From contig NC_079505.1 in NCBI RefSeq assembly GCF_030052815.1, forward strand, positions 9,588,898 through 9,652,897: a stretch of DNA of 64,000 nucleotides, written 5' to 3'. The DNA comes from Hevea brasiliensis (Eukaryota; Streptophyta; Magnoliopsida; Malpighiales; Euphorbiaceae). The notes under the pieces were generated by a model. It did no database searches. It was given only the letters and a program-made list of their open reading frames with translations, and was not told where the DNA came from. Numbering within the stretch: position 1 is the stretch's first letter; every line of letters begins with the position of its first letter. Positions 1-11,029 of this stretch are shown piece after piece. The translations under genes and the position numbers were made by a program.

Positions 1-1497
1 ATGGCCAAATGAACAGTTACTATTCATTTGGTAAAATTCTGCAGAATTCAGTGCAGGGAATCCGGATTGGAGCTGGGTTTTGACCCTTTTGCTTTGGTCT
101 TTTGGGCATGGTTTCTTCAGAAAAAATGTGCCATTATAAGCCTAGTTTCATGTCCAATTGGCCAAACTTCAATTGGACTACCACTGCCCAAGTTATGGCA
201 GTGCAAAGGGACTGAAATTTCAGTCCCTATGCTGCTGTCCATAGGGCAGAATTTTACTTTCACTTTGCCATTCTATTTTTAAGTTCTAATTATGGTCAAC
301 ATACCTAAAATGGTCAATAATTGACCCTTATAATGTTCACTTACCACTTCATAAGCCAAAACCAAATTTCACTCTCCAAAACCCTAGCGTCACATTATGT
401 TTCCTACATAATGCCTTAGTTAGCATACCAAATTATTATTCTTATGTTTATAAACTTTCAACTTAATTCTAGTTCACTTCAAGCTCATCAAAAACACTCC
501 TTACTATTTCTCCCCTAGGGCAGCCAAAAAATTCATGTACACACACATGAATTTTGTTCATTTAAATGACATTTTCTTACTAAATTCAAGTGCTCATTCA
601 TGAAATTAAGGAGTTTTAGGTATATAGTGCACTAACCTTGTTGTATGCCAATCCAAGCTTGAGAAAGCTTCACTTTCTTTCTTCTTCTTGGCTGCCAAAA
701 GCTTTAGCAAGGTGCTAGGGCAAATTTTTGTGAAGATGACTAAAGGTTTTATGGTGATTTGGTGGGTTGTCTCAAGCTTCCATTAAGCTCCCATGGAAGA
801 ATAGGGTTTTGGGAGAGAATGTAACGTTTTTGGGTGAGGAAGATGGCTGCTGAAATTTTGTTATTTTGGTCTTATTTAGTCTCTTTTAATAGTTAGTCAA
901 ACAATGGCTTAAGTGTGATTGGTCCAACTCCCTTAATGACATCACCATGATGCCATAATTGATCTTTTTCTTCATTTTCTTTCCTTTCCTTCACTACTCA
1001 TTTTAAATTTCATTTCTAGTAATATTTCTTTATATTTTATGTCATATTAATTATTTACTCAACTGGGCAAGTCGGCCAAAAATCACCTCGAAAGGCGAAA
1101 TGACCAAAATGCCCTCCGTTTGACTTAACGGGCCAAAATTGTCTGTACCGATAGAAAAATTTTTCTAGGTATTTTCTTGGCATTCTAATGCCATAGGAAC
1201 CTCAATGACCCTTCTCTGGAGTCCCAAAAATTATTTTATAATTTTTCCCCCGGGTCTAGGGCTCCTCGTTGCGAGAACCGAAACTTCCCTCCGGTGACCC
1301 ATCGCTTGGGCACCGGCTCGTTTGACTCAGTTGTATTTTATTTCTAAAATTTTTACTAAATTTTTCTTATTAATATTTGAGTTAATTATGATTCCCGACT
1401 TTAATTTAAATATTTTTCCGGACGTTCTAGCTGTCCGGACCGACACCGGTCACCGGAACAGTAGAATGTACGGAGTGGTTACCGGGAGGGTGTTACA
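1..1497 (-). repeat. 3' LTR of element A (partial)
   Basis: Base 1 aligns with base 7878 of the right LTR and the two run together, nearly identical, to their common end in GTGTTACA. Adjacent to that end is a polypurine tract, which marks this as the 3' LTR of a minus-strand element. Differences from the other LTR cluster around 1266-1322, at GC-rich spots. Short ORFs here (for example 28-282, repeated at 7905-8159) are duplicated LTR sequence, not genes. Confidence 0.93.
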
Positions 1498-1498
1498 A

Positions 1499-1510
1499 CT
1501 CTTCCCCTCT
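1499..1510 (-). other. Polypurine tract of element A
   Basis: On the minus strand this reads AGAGGGGAAGAG immediately before the 3' LTR start TGTAACACC. It would prime plus-strand DNA synthesis. It overlaps the stop codon of the integrase/chromodomain frame at 1509-1511. Confidence 0.85.
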
Positions 1511-2005
1511 AATTTAAATTTCGTCCTCGAAATTTACCTGATGCAAACAGTTGAGGGAACTGTTGCCTCATCGTTTCTTCACTTTCCCAAGTTGCCTCCT
1601 CGGTGTTGTGGTGCCTCCAAAGCACTTTCACCAATGGAATCGCTTGTTCCTCAATTCTTTTACTTCCCAGCCAGATCCGTAGAGGTTCTTCTTCATATGT
1701 CAAATCCGGCTGTATTTCAATTTCTTCTCTGGAGATGACATGTGAAGGATCCGGCGGTATCTCCGAGCATGGACGTGGAACACATTGTGGATCTTGTCCA
1801 CTCGTGGTAAAGCTAGCCTATAGGCCACTGGACCCACACGTTCAATGACTTCATATGGGCCAATGAACCTAGGGCTCAACTTACCCTTCCTTCCAAACCT
1901 CAACACTTTCTTCCACGGTGACACCTTGAGGAACACTTTGTCGCCAACCACATATTCTATTTCTTTTCTCTTGGTCGGCATAAGATTTACATGCATGCGA
2001 GGCAA
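1509..2005 (-). pseudogene. Integrase C-terminal (GPY/F) region and chromodomain of element A
   Basis: Two overlapping minus-strand frames cover the end of pol. The upstream one (2005-1700) has the GPY/F-type integrase tail: a VGDKVFLKVSPWKK segment, then GKLSPRFIGPYEVIERVG, then the HNVFHVHARRY stretch (usually VFHVSMLRKY). The downstream one (1703-1509) is a chromodomain with VLWRHHNTEEATWESEE and a closing FPQLF. Chromodomains of this type are thought to steer chromovirus integrase to heterochromatin. A frameshift near 1700 separates the two, so the copy is broken. The stop codon sits inside the polypurine tract. Confident for family, and confident that it is not intact. Confidence 0.85.
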
Positions 2006-2144
2006 CCTTCAAGTTAGTTGTGATTATCTTTACCTTCTCTTGATCTGTTTCACAGTGTCCGCCCTACCAATTTATCTTCACCAATTCAGTCCAAAGACAC
2101 CGAGTTCTACATTTTCTTCCATATAGTGCTTCATATGGGGCCAT

Positions 2145-2757
2145 TTGGATGCTAGCCTGGTAGCTATTGTTGTATCACAGTGCCGGTGGGAGATATCTAT
2201 CCCAACTTCCCTCAAACTCAATGACACAACTCCTCAAAGATATCCTCAAGGACCTGGATTACTCTTTTACGATTGCCCATCCGTCGAGGATGGAAAGCGA
2301 TCTTTGAAATGGAGTTGTGTACCCAAGGATTCATGCAACTTCTTCCAAAATCTCGATGTAAACCTTGGGTCTCGATCGGATATGATGGAAAGTGGAATTC
2401 CATGCGATCTAACTATCTCACTAATATACAATTCGCTAACCTCTCCGGTGAGTAGTCACCCTAATCGGCGCGAAAGTGTCTTGACTTGGTCAATCTATCA
2501 ACTATCACCCATGCTGCATCGTGTTTCTTCTGGGTGAGGGGAAAACCACTTACAAAATACATGGTGACCCGATCCCATTTCCATTCGGTATGCGTATAGT
2601 CAGAGCAAACCCGATGGAACTTGATGTTCTGCCTTGACTTGCGACATGTCAAGCATTTAGTCACATAGTCGCCTATATCTCTCTTCATACCGTGCCACCA
2701 ATACCGACGCTTGGTCATGATACATCTTTGTACTTCACAGGTGCATAGCATATACAC
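2145..2757 (-). pseudogene. Integrase zinc-binding and catalytic core of element A, degenerate
   Basis: The minus frame 2757-2461 shows the end of the zinc-binding part (CLTCRKSRQ) and the start of the catalytic core (WVIVDRLTKSRHF, carrying one catalytic Asp). Another frame (2403-2218) has the later core: GLHRDFGRSC, then AFHPRRMGN where the family has AFHPQTDGQ, then RVIQVLEDIF. The stretch between them is out of frame, and 2758-2922 and 2006-2144 hold further broken pol sequence. Several changes at conserved positions show decay of an integrase that would insert the element's cDNA into the chromosome. Confidence 0.75.
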
Positions 2758-2922
2758 TAGTGTGTGCCTCTTTTAGAATCGGTCTTCAATTCCCCATCAT
2801 CCGTACACACAGTCTTCCTTTGTAATACTGAGACACCCATCCGCTTTACCTCATAGTCGCTTGCTTTTCCCTCGAGATCTTGCTCATAATAGCCATTAGC
2901 TTCTCATCCGCCTTTTGCCCAT

Positions 2923-4551
2923 CTAGTATCTGCTGTGAGTGTTTGGCCTCACTTGCAACTCGGCCAAAATAGCTCCATCTCGAACCAAGGATAGACAGCA
3001 TTCAATGATCTCAAAGTCATCATGGATTTTCTCGCTCAAAGCATCAACAACTACATTTGCCTTCCCAGGATGGTAGTCAATTACACAGTCATAATCCTTC
3101 AGGAACTCAATCCATCGCCTCTGTCTAAGGTTGAGCTCCTTCTGGGTTGGCAAGTATTTCAGGCTTTTGTGGTCTGTGTATATGTAGCACTTTTCACCAT
3201 ACAAGTAATGCCTCCATATCTTCAGTGCGAAGATAATTGCTGCAAGCTCCAAATCATGGGTAGGGTAATTTTGTTCATGTGGCCTTAGCTGTCTGGAAGC
3301 ATAGGCGATCACTTTCCCCTCTTGCATCAACACACATCCTAACCCATTATGAGAGGCATCACTGTAGACCACAAAGTCCTTCCCTGACACTGGCTGTGTT
3401 AACACTGGTGCCTCTGTCAACATAGCCTTCAATTTCTCAAAACTGGTCTGACACTTGTCATTCCAGTCAAATCTGACATTCTTGTGTAACAACTTGGTCA
3501 TTGGAGCAGCTATTAGGGAAAATCCCTTCACAAATCTCCTGTAATACCCAGCTAACCCCAAGAAACTTCTGACCTCAGTTGTATTTCTGGGAGGCTTCCA
3601 TTCTATCACTGCTTCTATTTTCTTGGGATCCACCCTAATCCCATCAGCTGACACTATGTGTCCAAGGAATGCAATCTCATTCAGCCAAAAGTCACACTTG
3701 GACAACTTAGCATACAGCTCCTTTTCCCGCAGGGTTTGCAGAACAATCCTCAAATGCTCATCATGTTCTTCCCTGGTCTTGGAATACACCAAAATGTCAT
3801 CAATAAAGACCACTACGAACCGATCTAAGTATGGATGAAAGATACGGTTCATAAGGTCCATGAATGCCGCTGGTGCATTTGTTAAGCCAAAGGGCATCAC
3901 CAGAAACTCATAATGCCCATACCGGGTCCTGAATGCAGTTTTGGGCACATCTACATCCTTTACCCTCAGCTGATGATACCCTGATCTGAGATCAATCTTA
4001 GAAAATACTCCTGCTCCCTTCAACTGATCAAACAGATCATCAATTCTAGGCAACGGATATTTGTTCTTCACAGTCACTTTATTCAACTGCCGGTAATCAA
4101 TACAAAGCCTCAAAGTCCCATCCTTCTTTTTCACAAACAGCACTGGAGCTCCCCATGGTGACACACTGGGGCGTATGAACCCCTTATCCAACAACTCTTG
4201 CAATTGAGTTTTCAACTCCCTCAATTCAGTGGGTGCCATCCTATAAGGAGCAATGGAAATGGGTGCTGTACCCGGCAGTGTCTCAATGGCAAATTCAACT
4301 TCCCTTTCTGGTGGCAAACCAGGTAACTCTTCAGGAAATACTTCTGGGAAGTCTCTCACTGTGGGTATGTCACTCAGGTTTGGCTTAGCCTGCCTAGTAT
4401 CCACCACATGTGCTAGGTAGGCTTCACAGCCTTTTCTCATCATTCTTCTTGCAACTGTGGTGAGATGACATTGGACAAGAAATCGTCCTTTCTCCCACAA
4501 CCGTGATCTCATTACCCTCAAGTTTTTAGAGAAATTCTCTTCAATTTGCAA
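2923..4551 (-). CDS. Reverse transcriptase - RNase H of element A
   Basis: A 542-codon open frame, the best preserved gene in the window. It starts with the protease-RT linker (YLAHVVDTR), followed by the chromovirus RT entry segment ([16 protein letters not shown]). RT motifs follow: [73 protein letters not shown] and the catalytic [10 protein letters not shown] (about 3791-3808 on the minus strand). The RNase H domain follows with [17 protein letters not shown], a [20 protein letters not shown] segment and [10 protein letters not shown]. These keep the acidic residues of the active sites. It would copy the element's RNA into DNA. The C-terminal part leads into the integrase, which is out of frame. 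The start given is only the first usable codon after an upstream break in the protease; in an intact element this is an internal part of the polyprotein. Confidence 0.92.
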   Translation of the reverse strand: MQIEENFSKNLRVMRSRLWEKGRFLVQCHLTTVARRMMRKGCEAYLAHVVDTRQAKPNLSDIPTVRDFPEVFPEELPGLPPEREVEFAIETLPGTAPISIAPYRMAPTELRELKTQLQELLDKGFIRPSVSPWGAPVLFVKKKDGTLRLCIDYRQLNKVTVKNKYPLPRIDDLFDQLKGAGVFSKIDLRSGYHQLRVKDVDVPKTAFRTRYGHYEFLVMPFGLTNAPAAFMDLMNRIFHPYLDRFVVVFIDDILVYSKTREEHDEHLRIVLQTLREKELYAKLSKCDFWLNEIAFLGHIVSADGIRVDPKKIEAVIEWKPPRNTTEVRSFLGLAGYYRRFVKGFSLIAAPMTKLLHKNVRFDWNDKCQTSFEKLKAMLTEAPVLTQPVSGKDFVVYSDASHNGLGCVLMQEGKVIAYASRQLRPHEQNYPTHDLELAAIIFALKIWRHYLYGEKCYIYTDHKSLKYLPTQKELNLRQRRWIEFLKDYDCVIDYHPGKANVVVDALSEKIHDDFEIIECCLSLVRDGAILAELQVRPNTHSRY

Positions 4552-5131
4552 TCAACTATTGCCTGATGACGTGATAGCGGTCCATTCCCAAAATCACGTC
4601 AAACTCATGGAAGGGTAACTCAATTAGGTCGCCAAGAATTCATACCCTGAATCCTCAACGGCAACCCTTGTATACTTTGTTCACTACCACATCAGTGACC
4701 CAATGGATTAGTGACCGAATGTCTTGGTCACTCTCCCTACCAGATCCCCTTTCTACGGGTAGATTGATGCAGATGTATGAGTGAGTGGATACTGGATCCA
4801 CCAATGCATGCACAGGTTTATTGTAGATGGAGAACGTACCCCTGATGACATCCGGGGCATCTTGCTCCTCCTGAGCTCTAATAGCATAGGCTCTTGCGGG
4901 TGGTCGCTGTCGGGCCTCTCTGCGGCTCGGATGCAGCCTGTGATGCTCCTACACCTCGGACTTGCATTTTCTACCTCTCGTAGTGCGGGAGCGCAGTGCA
5001 TGCGCTTGTGTTGGAGTAGCTGTAGTTGTTCTGCGTGGATAGTTTTTCAACTGTTGCTCTGTTGACCCTCTTCTAATGCAAGCACCAGTCACTCTACAAC
5101 TGTCGCCCTTTTTCCATCTTTGACAGTGTGG
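4552..5131 (-). pseudogene. Gag zinc knuckle and aspartic protease of element A, broken
   Basis: At 5032-5085 the minus strand encodes a relic of the Gag CCHC knuckle, GACIRRGSTEQQLKNYP. Only the first Cys remains; the second Cys, the His and the last Cys of the usual pattern are changed to Arg, Gln and Tyr. Further on, around 4753-4850, the protease active site reads LVDPVSTHSYI, where the family has D-x-GSTHS, and a DVILGMDRYH segment follows after a frameshift. The region links gag to RT and in an intact copy would cut the polyprotein. Several frame changes make it non-functional. Confidence 0.7.
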
Positions 5132-6100
5132 TCATGCAGAAGATGCCGGCCTGGTCCTCGAACCCCATCCACGAGAGCTGCCCACCGATGGTGTGGACTC
5201 GACTCTCCTAGGGGTAAATCGTGGCCTGGGCCTCGAGACTGACCACGACCACGTGGTGAGCTGAACTTTGTGCAGAGGACCCTTGAACTTCTTCCACGAT
5301 GCAGAGCTGAACTCGACCGACCCGGTCCCTCTTCTGCCTCTCTCTCTTCTAGTCCACTCACTAATTCTCACTTTTTCAACCTTTATGGCAGCTTCCACTA
5401 ACTTGGTAAATTCGGTGATTCCCAAGGCAGTGAGCTGGATCTTGATGTTGTCATTTAGTCCCTCTTCAAATCTCTTACATCTTTCAGCTTCATTAGGGAC
5501 TATCTCCCTTACATAACGGCTTAATCGAACAAACTCCTTCTCATACTCAGCCACTGACAATTGTCTCTGCCTCAGGTTAATAAATTCTCTTCTTCTCTCT
5601 TCCAAATATACAGTACCCACATACTTCTTCTTGAATTCCGAGAGAAAGAAATCCCAAGTTACAGCTTCTGGCTGTACTTCACTGGACACCGTGTCCCACC
5701 ACTCATAGGCATCATCTTGTAGCAAAGAAATGGCAGCTTCCAGGTTTTGCTCTGGAGTGCAGTGAAGTTGTTTTAGTACTCTGCCCGTTCTGTTCAACCA
5801 ATTCTCGGCTGCAATAGAGTCATCTTCTCTCTTACCATAGAAATCCACTGCCCCAAATTTTCTTAACCTTTCCAGGTGTGATTTCTGCTGTGGAGCTGGT
5901 GGTGGTGGTGGTGGTGCTGGCATTGCCCCAGCCATCTGTCTAAAGAACTCGGCCATTTGTTGAAACATGGCCTGTGGAGGCTGAGCAGGCTCTGCCTGAG
6001 CTGGTGGAGCAGATTCTCTCATGCCCCCAGTCTCAGCTGCTGCAGGTGGAGCATGACTCTCCACTTCCTCCTCGACTGCCCTTTGCGATGAAGGGTCCAT
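5132..6100 (-). CDS. Gag of element A (3'-truncated by frameshift)
   Basis: The ATG at 6100 opens a 322-codon frame. Residues ~1-80 are Pro/Ala/Gln-rich with a run of prolines. Residues ~85-260 are the retrotransposon Gag core with FYGKREDDSIAAENWLNRT, the DDAYEWWDTV segment, FKKKYVGTVYLEERRREF, LRQRQLSVAEYEKEFVRLSR and RCKRFEEGLN. This is the Del/Tekay type of Gag that builds the virus-like particle in the cytoplasm. The last ~40 residues are out of the family's frame, so the zinc knuckle (found degraded at 5032-5085) is lost from the product. The start lies about 100 bases after the primer site, as expected. Confidence 0.87.
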   Translation of the reverse strand: MDPSSQRAVEEEVESHAPPAAAETGGMRESAPPAQAEPAQPPQAMFQQMAEFFRQMAGAMPAPPPPPPAPQQKSHLERLRKFGAVDFYGKREDDSIAAENWLNRTGRVLKQLHCTPEQNLEAAISLLQDDAYEWWDTVSSEVQPEAVTWDFFLSEFKKKYVGTVYLEERRREFINLRQRQLSVAEYEKEFVRLSRYVREIVPNEAERCKRFEEGLNDNIKIQLTALGITEFTKLVEAAIKVEKVRISEWTRRERGRRGTGSVEFSSASWKKFKGPLHKVQLTTWSWSVSRPRPRFTPRRVESTPSVGSSRGWGSRTRPASSA

Positions 6101-6205
6101 ATCCTATTTAACAAAGACAAACAGATCTGCGTTAGTGTCACCTCGACTCTTACAAATGCAATGCATGGTATGGACTCAATCTAGGCCCAGAAACGCCTAA
6201 ACCGT

Positions 6206-6217
6206 GCTCTGATACCA
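6206..6217 (-). other. Primer binding site of element A (initiator Met tRNA)
   Basis: The minus strand reads TGGTATCAGAGC, complementary to the 3' end of plant initiator-Met tRNA, a few bases after the 5' LTR end at 6223. This fixes the element's orientation and LTR boundary. Confidence 0.92.
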
Positions 6218-6894
6218 CTAAATGTGACACCCCTTACCCGTGTACAGTATACCCGAGTAAGTAATGCCACCTGGTGTACCGGCACACTCTAATATTCCTC
6301 AATTAATTTAGACAATGCTTTTGCATATAATTTATGAAATATAATGCTTAAGCCATTTATCAAAAGTATTATTCATTTAAGGTTCCGAAAATTTTAAAGA
6401 AAATCCGGCGGAGTACCGGCTAAAAATGGAGAAAACCGTTCTTCGGAACCTGTTAAAAACACTTCCAATATTTTTATTTCATCATCTCAAACTCCAATAT
6501 CCCAAAATCTCAACAATATTTCTCAAACATCCATTATCAACACCAAATTCAATATCATGATTTCCACATTTCAATTTCCATTTTCATTCATCATTCACAT
6601 GTGATGTTCGCATGTAAATCACAAGTAAACATCTACTTTTCCATTAACAAATACAATTTTCATAATTTACATATACATCAAAATATATTACATGAGTTCA
6701 AATACATATGAGAAAATACAAATCTGCTACAAAATATCAAAATGACAAAATGACACCTAGTGCCCTACCGATGCACTGCAGGTAGTGAGGTGACACGGAC
6801 ACTGAGCAGAACTGTCAGATAGACTCACCCAGTCTGTGGTCTACTGGGCTCACGATCGGGATCTCCAGTACCTACGCGTGGCAAAAGCAACGCG

Positions 6895-6912
6895 CTAAGC
6901 AATAATGCTTAG
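6895..6912. repeat. Conserved LTR stem-loop CTAAGCA-ATAA-TGCTTAG
   Basis: A 7-bp perfect inverted repeat with a 4-base loop, followed by TGGTGCAATAATATA. The same element, with stem kept and loop varied, occurs in the other Tekay-type LTRs at 15962-15978, 19767-19784, 21369-21384 and 52874-52891, in whichever orientation the LTR lies. Conservation across diverged LTRs suggests a function, possibly in RNA 3'-end formation or strand transfer, but that is inference. Confidence 0.7.
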
Positions 6913-7881
6913 TGGTGCAATAATATAATAGAAGAAAATAGCAAGAAAATAAATGTGTATACAATGTGTATGCTTTCTTTGTTTGGTCTTGGTATATTCA
7001 TTAAATCATTAGCTTTATTCACTTTTATTCATTTGGTTGCCCCAAGTAACCTACACTAGACGACTGGACTGGATAACGGGTAAACTGGCGCTGGGTACCT
7101 AGTACCTCGGGCCGTCACACCATCGGTCATATATGTATCTCCCGGTGTGCATGAGCGACTAACAAGTCAAATAATATCGTGCACAAGGCCAAGTCTCAAT
7201 ACAAAGCGTAATGGCTAAAAGCCATGAAATCACAGAATGGCATTTTTGCCATGTGCAGTACTGCTAACGGAACCCTATTGGCATGCCAAACTATCCAAAC
7301 CAATCTTGTTAGGTATACTAGGGCATTTGAAACTTTTAAATTCTTCAATTTGTGAATTTCAACTTTTGTGGTGTCACTATTCATCATTGGTCAACCAAAA
7401 ATGTTGACTTTTAGCATAAAAATGTGTACATCAACTTTGGCACTCCCAACATACCACATTTGGTGTTTAAAACTTGTTGGCATTAAGTGTTTTTGCAATT
7501 TCAAAGTGCAACCCACACTAGCAGAAAATTTCAGTTTTGGTGCCCTTACTTCACTGTTCCATTGGACACTGTTACTGTTGGAATTTGAAGAAATGTAAAA
7601 CATGAAAGTTGTTCCTTATTTTGTCTAGTTGAATTTCCTTTTTTGAATCACTCCATTTGGAGTTTTGTAGCTCAGATATGGCTCAAAACCCAAGCTGTCC
7701 GGATTGCATTCTGCAGAAATTTACCATATCTACAGTGCAGGAACAGTAACTTGAGTCACTTGGTTGGTTGGGTTCTGGCCATAATTTGGGGTAGGTTCCT
7801 TCATGAAAGTTGTTTGTCTATGTCTTAACTTATTGCTGTAAAAATTTCAGACCAATTGACCAAATCTACAGTGAGTTATGG

Positions 7882-7908
7882 CCAAATGAACAGTTACTGT
7901 TCATTTGG
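7882..7908. repeat. 27-bp palindrome in LTR (13-bp arms, 1-base centre)
   Basis: CCAAATGAACAGT, one T, then its exact reverse complement. Diverged forms recur at the same module position in the other LTRs (starts near 4, 9533, 12130, 14338, 17773, 22788, 27191, 54286). It could form a hairpin in RNA or bind a dimeric protein; no function is known to me. Confidence 0.75.
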
Positions 7909-9369
7909 TCAAATTCTGCAGAATTCAGTGCAGGGAATCCGGATTGGAGCTGGGTTTTGACCCTGTTGCTTGGGTCTTTTGGGCATGGTTTCTTCAGCAA
8001 AAATGTGCCATTATAAGCCTAGTTTCATGTCCAATTGGCCAAACTTCAATTGGACTACCACTGCCCAAGTTATGGCAGTGCAAAGGGACTGAAATTTCAG
8101 TCCCTATGCTGCTGTCCATAGGGCAGAATTTTACTTTCACTTTGCCATTCTATTTTTAAGTTCTAATTATGGTCAACATACCTAAAATGGTCACTAATTG
8201 ACCCTTATAATGTTCACTTACCACTTCATAAGCCAAAACCAAATTTCACTCTCCAAAACCCTAGCTTCACATTATGTTTCCTACATAATGCCTTAGTTAA
8301 CATACCAAATTATTATTCTTATGTTTATAAACTTTCAACTTAATTCTAGTTCACTTCAAGCTCATCAAAACACTCCTTACTATTTCTCCACTAGGGCAGC
8401 CAAAAATTCATGTACACACACACATGAATTTTGTTCATTTAAATGACATTTTCTTACTAAATTCAAGTGCTCATTCATGAAATTAAGGAGTTTTAGGTAT
8501 ATAGTGCACTAACCTTGTTGTATGCCAATCCAAGCTTGAGAAAGCTTCACTTTCTTTCTTCTTCTTGGCTGCCAAAAGCTTTAGCAAGGTGCTAGGGCAA
8601 ATTTTTGTGAAGATGACTAAAGGTTTTATGGTGATTTGGTGGGTTGTCTCAAGCTTCCATTAAGCTCCCATGGAAGAATAGGGTTTTGGGAGAGAATGTA
8701 ACGTTTTTGGGTGAGGAAGATGGCTGCTGAAATTTTGTTATTTTGGTCTTATTTAGTCTCTTTTAATAGTTAGTCAAACAATGGCTTAAGTGTGATTGGT
8801 CCAACTCCCTTAATGACATCACCATGATGCCATAATTGATCTTTTTCTTCATTTTCTTTCCTTTCCTTCACTACTCATTTTAAATTTCATTTCTAGTAAT
8901 ATTTCTTTATATTTTATGTCATATTAATTATTTACTCAACTGCGCAAGTCGTCCAAAAATCACCTCGGAAGGCGAAATGACCAAAATGCCCTCCGTTTGA
9001 CTTAACGGGCCAAAATTGTCTGTACCGATAGAAAAATTTTTCTAGGTATTTTCTTGGCATTCTAATGCCATAGGAACCTCAATGACCCTTCTCTGGAGTC
9101 CCAAAAATTATTTTATAATTTTTCCCCCGGGTCTAGGGCTCCTCGTTATAGAACCGAACTTCCCAGGTGACCCATCGCTTGGGCACCTACTGCTTGACTC
9201 AGTTGTATTTTATTTCTAAAATTTTTACTAAATTTTTCTTATTAATATTTGAGTTAATTTTGATTCCCGACTTTAATTTAAATATTTTTCCGGACGTTCT
9301 AGCTGTCCGGACCGACACCGGTCACCGGAACAGTAGAATGTACGGAGTGGTTACCGGGAGGGTGTTACA

Positions 9370-11029
9370 ATTCTGGTTTTGGCAGTTTTGGTGTGTCGAT
9401 TACAGCTCACTTTTTAGATAAGTTATGGTCAGAATTTGGGTTTGTGTTCTTCATAAAAGTTGTAATGCTATGTCTCATCTTTCCATTGGTATAAAATTTA
9501 GGTCATTTGGACTTTTCTACACCAAGTTATGTCCAAATGAACACTATTTATTTGGTCATTTTTGTACAGTGGCAGTGTGCCAATTCCGGGTTTGACCTAA
9601 TTGTTTACTAACTTAGAGTCATTTTTAAGGCAAGGTTCCCACATGAAAATTGTGGCATTATATGTCTACATTTATCTCCAATTGGCCTCACATAAATTGG
9701 AGTGGCAGAATTATAGTTTTGGTCCTTGAAGTGGACCTTCGTTTAGCTGTCCAGAATTGGACCCCTACCAATCTGAATTTGATTTCACTTCTCACCATTC
9801 CAACACACCTTAATTGGTCCCAATTGATCATTTTGAGTCTCAATTAGGTCAAAGTATATCAATTTACCAATTGCTCAAATTTTCCCCCTAAAAACCTAAG
9901 GGTCAAGAACCCTAATTTTCTAATTTGCTCAATTCATGCAATTAAAGTGTCCTCTTACATTTACATGCTCAATTAGGCTTACATACCCATTTAAATTCCA
10001 AAATTTTTTCATGAAATTCAACATTTCCTTATGCTGGCTGAATTCCATATAGTCCCTTTTCTTGTCATTTAGTTTTAATTTTTCATCAATTTCCACTTCA
10101 CTCAAGTATGTAAATCATAAGGATAGAGAGAAATTTAAGAAATAAACACTAACCTCACTTGGCACTTTTTCAATCTTCAAATTCTTCCACTCTTCTTCAA
10201 AATTTCTTCTACAATCTTCTTTTCAAGTTGCAAGAGCAAGGTCTAATGAAGTAAGTTGCAAAATTTAGGACTAGGGTTAGTGTTTAATCAAGCTCCAAGT
10301 GAGCTTTAATGGAAGTTTTAGTGAGAGAGAAGTGGAAGAGAGAGGCCACGGCAACCACAAGAAGAAGACCCAATTTTAATTCAATTTTTTTGTATTTATC
10401 CTTTTTATTTGACTTAGTCAAATAAGTAATTAAATGGAAATTATTTAGGTGGTCATGCATGATGTCATCTTGATGATGTCATTATTCTTTTTTCTTTTCT
10501 TTTTCTTTTTCCTTTATTTTTCTATACTTCTTCATTTTAATTCTATATTTCAAAATTTTCATTTCTCAGATTTTATTTTATAGTTAGGTCATGAGTCATC
10601 TCTAAGACTAAATTGACCAATTTGCCCCTCGCCGGTCTGATCTGGTTTGCCAACAGTGTTTCTTTCGGAACCTTGATCTAATTATTTGACCTATTTATCA
10701 ACTCTTTTCTATGATTTTCTCTTTTCCACTAGCTTTACAATACTTCTTAGGACTACGGTGTCACAATGTGCCATTCAAAATTAGAGTTACAGTTGCCCTT
10801 GTAGTCACTTCCCGGTAAGGTCACCCATCGCTGTGACCCTCGGCTCATTTAACCTTTTATGCTCTGTTTTTTTTTTATTTATATTTTACCTTCTTATAAT
10901 TGTTATTTATTTTTATTTATGACTTTTCTGGATGTTACAGATATAGCTCCAGACATCTTGACTGTCGGGGCAGACATCAGGCGCCGGAATAGTAGACTGT
11001 ACAGGAGTGTCCAATGTGAGGGCGTTACA
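9370..11029 (-). repeat. LTR fragment B (Tekay-type), interrupted by element A
   Basis: Sequence directly right of element A is the inner part of another, more diverged LTR of the same superfamily. It has ATGAAAATTGTGGCATTATA-like modules and the family's terminal block (ACAGATATAGCTCCAGACAT, then CCGGAATAGTAGACTGTAC, then GAGGGCGTTACA at 11029). Its other half must lie left of the window because A sits inside it. No open frame of interest. Confidence 0.8.

Larger units (their letters stand above)
1..9369 (-). mobile_element. Element A: Tekay/Del-type Ty3-gypsy chromovirus, left end cut by the window
   Basis: In minus-strand order the parts are 5' LTR (6223-9369), primer site, gag, protease, RT-RNase H, integrase with chromodomain, polypurine tract and 3' LTR (1-1497, truncated by the window edge). 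The internal region is about 4.7 kb, so an intact copy would be near 11 kb. Long LTRs, an initiator-Met primer site and a C-terminal chromodomain are what is known of the Tekay (Del) lineage of plant chromoviruses. The RT-RNase H frame is open but gag, protease and integrase are broken, so this copy is not autonomous. The two LTRs are near identical over their shared ~1.5 kb, which points to a fairly recent insertion. The target duplication cannot be checked because the other end lies outside the window. Confidence 0.9.
6223..9369 (-). repeat. 5' LTR of element A (complete, ~3.15 kb)
   Basis: The plus strand runs from TGTGACACCCC at 6223 to GGGTGTTACA at 9369, giving TG...CA ends. The part from 7878 on matches 1-1497. 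No long coding frame is present. The LTR contains a short stem-loop (6895-6912), a 27-bp palindrome (7882-7908), and repeated modules with AAAGTTGT, a TATGTCT-like box and AGTTATGG that recur about every 195-200 bp from ~7600 to ~8100. Confidence 0.93.

Noticed and set aside
28..282. 84-codon ORF with a near-identical twin at 7905-8159 as a conserved gene
   Set aside because: Both lie in the two LTRs of element A, so identity reflects LTR duplication; no domain and no ATG context of note.
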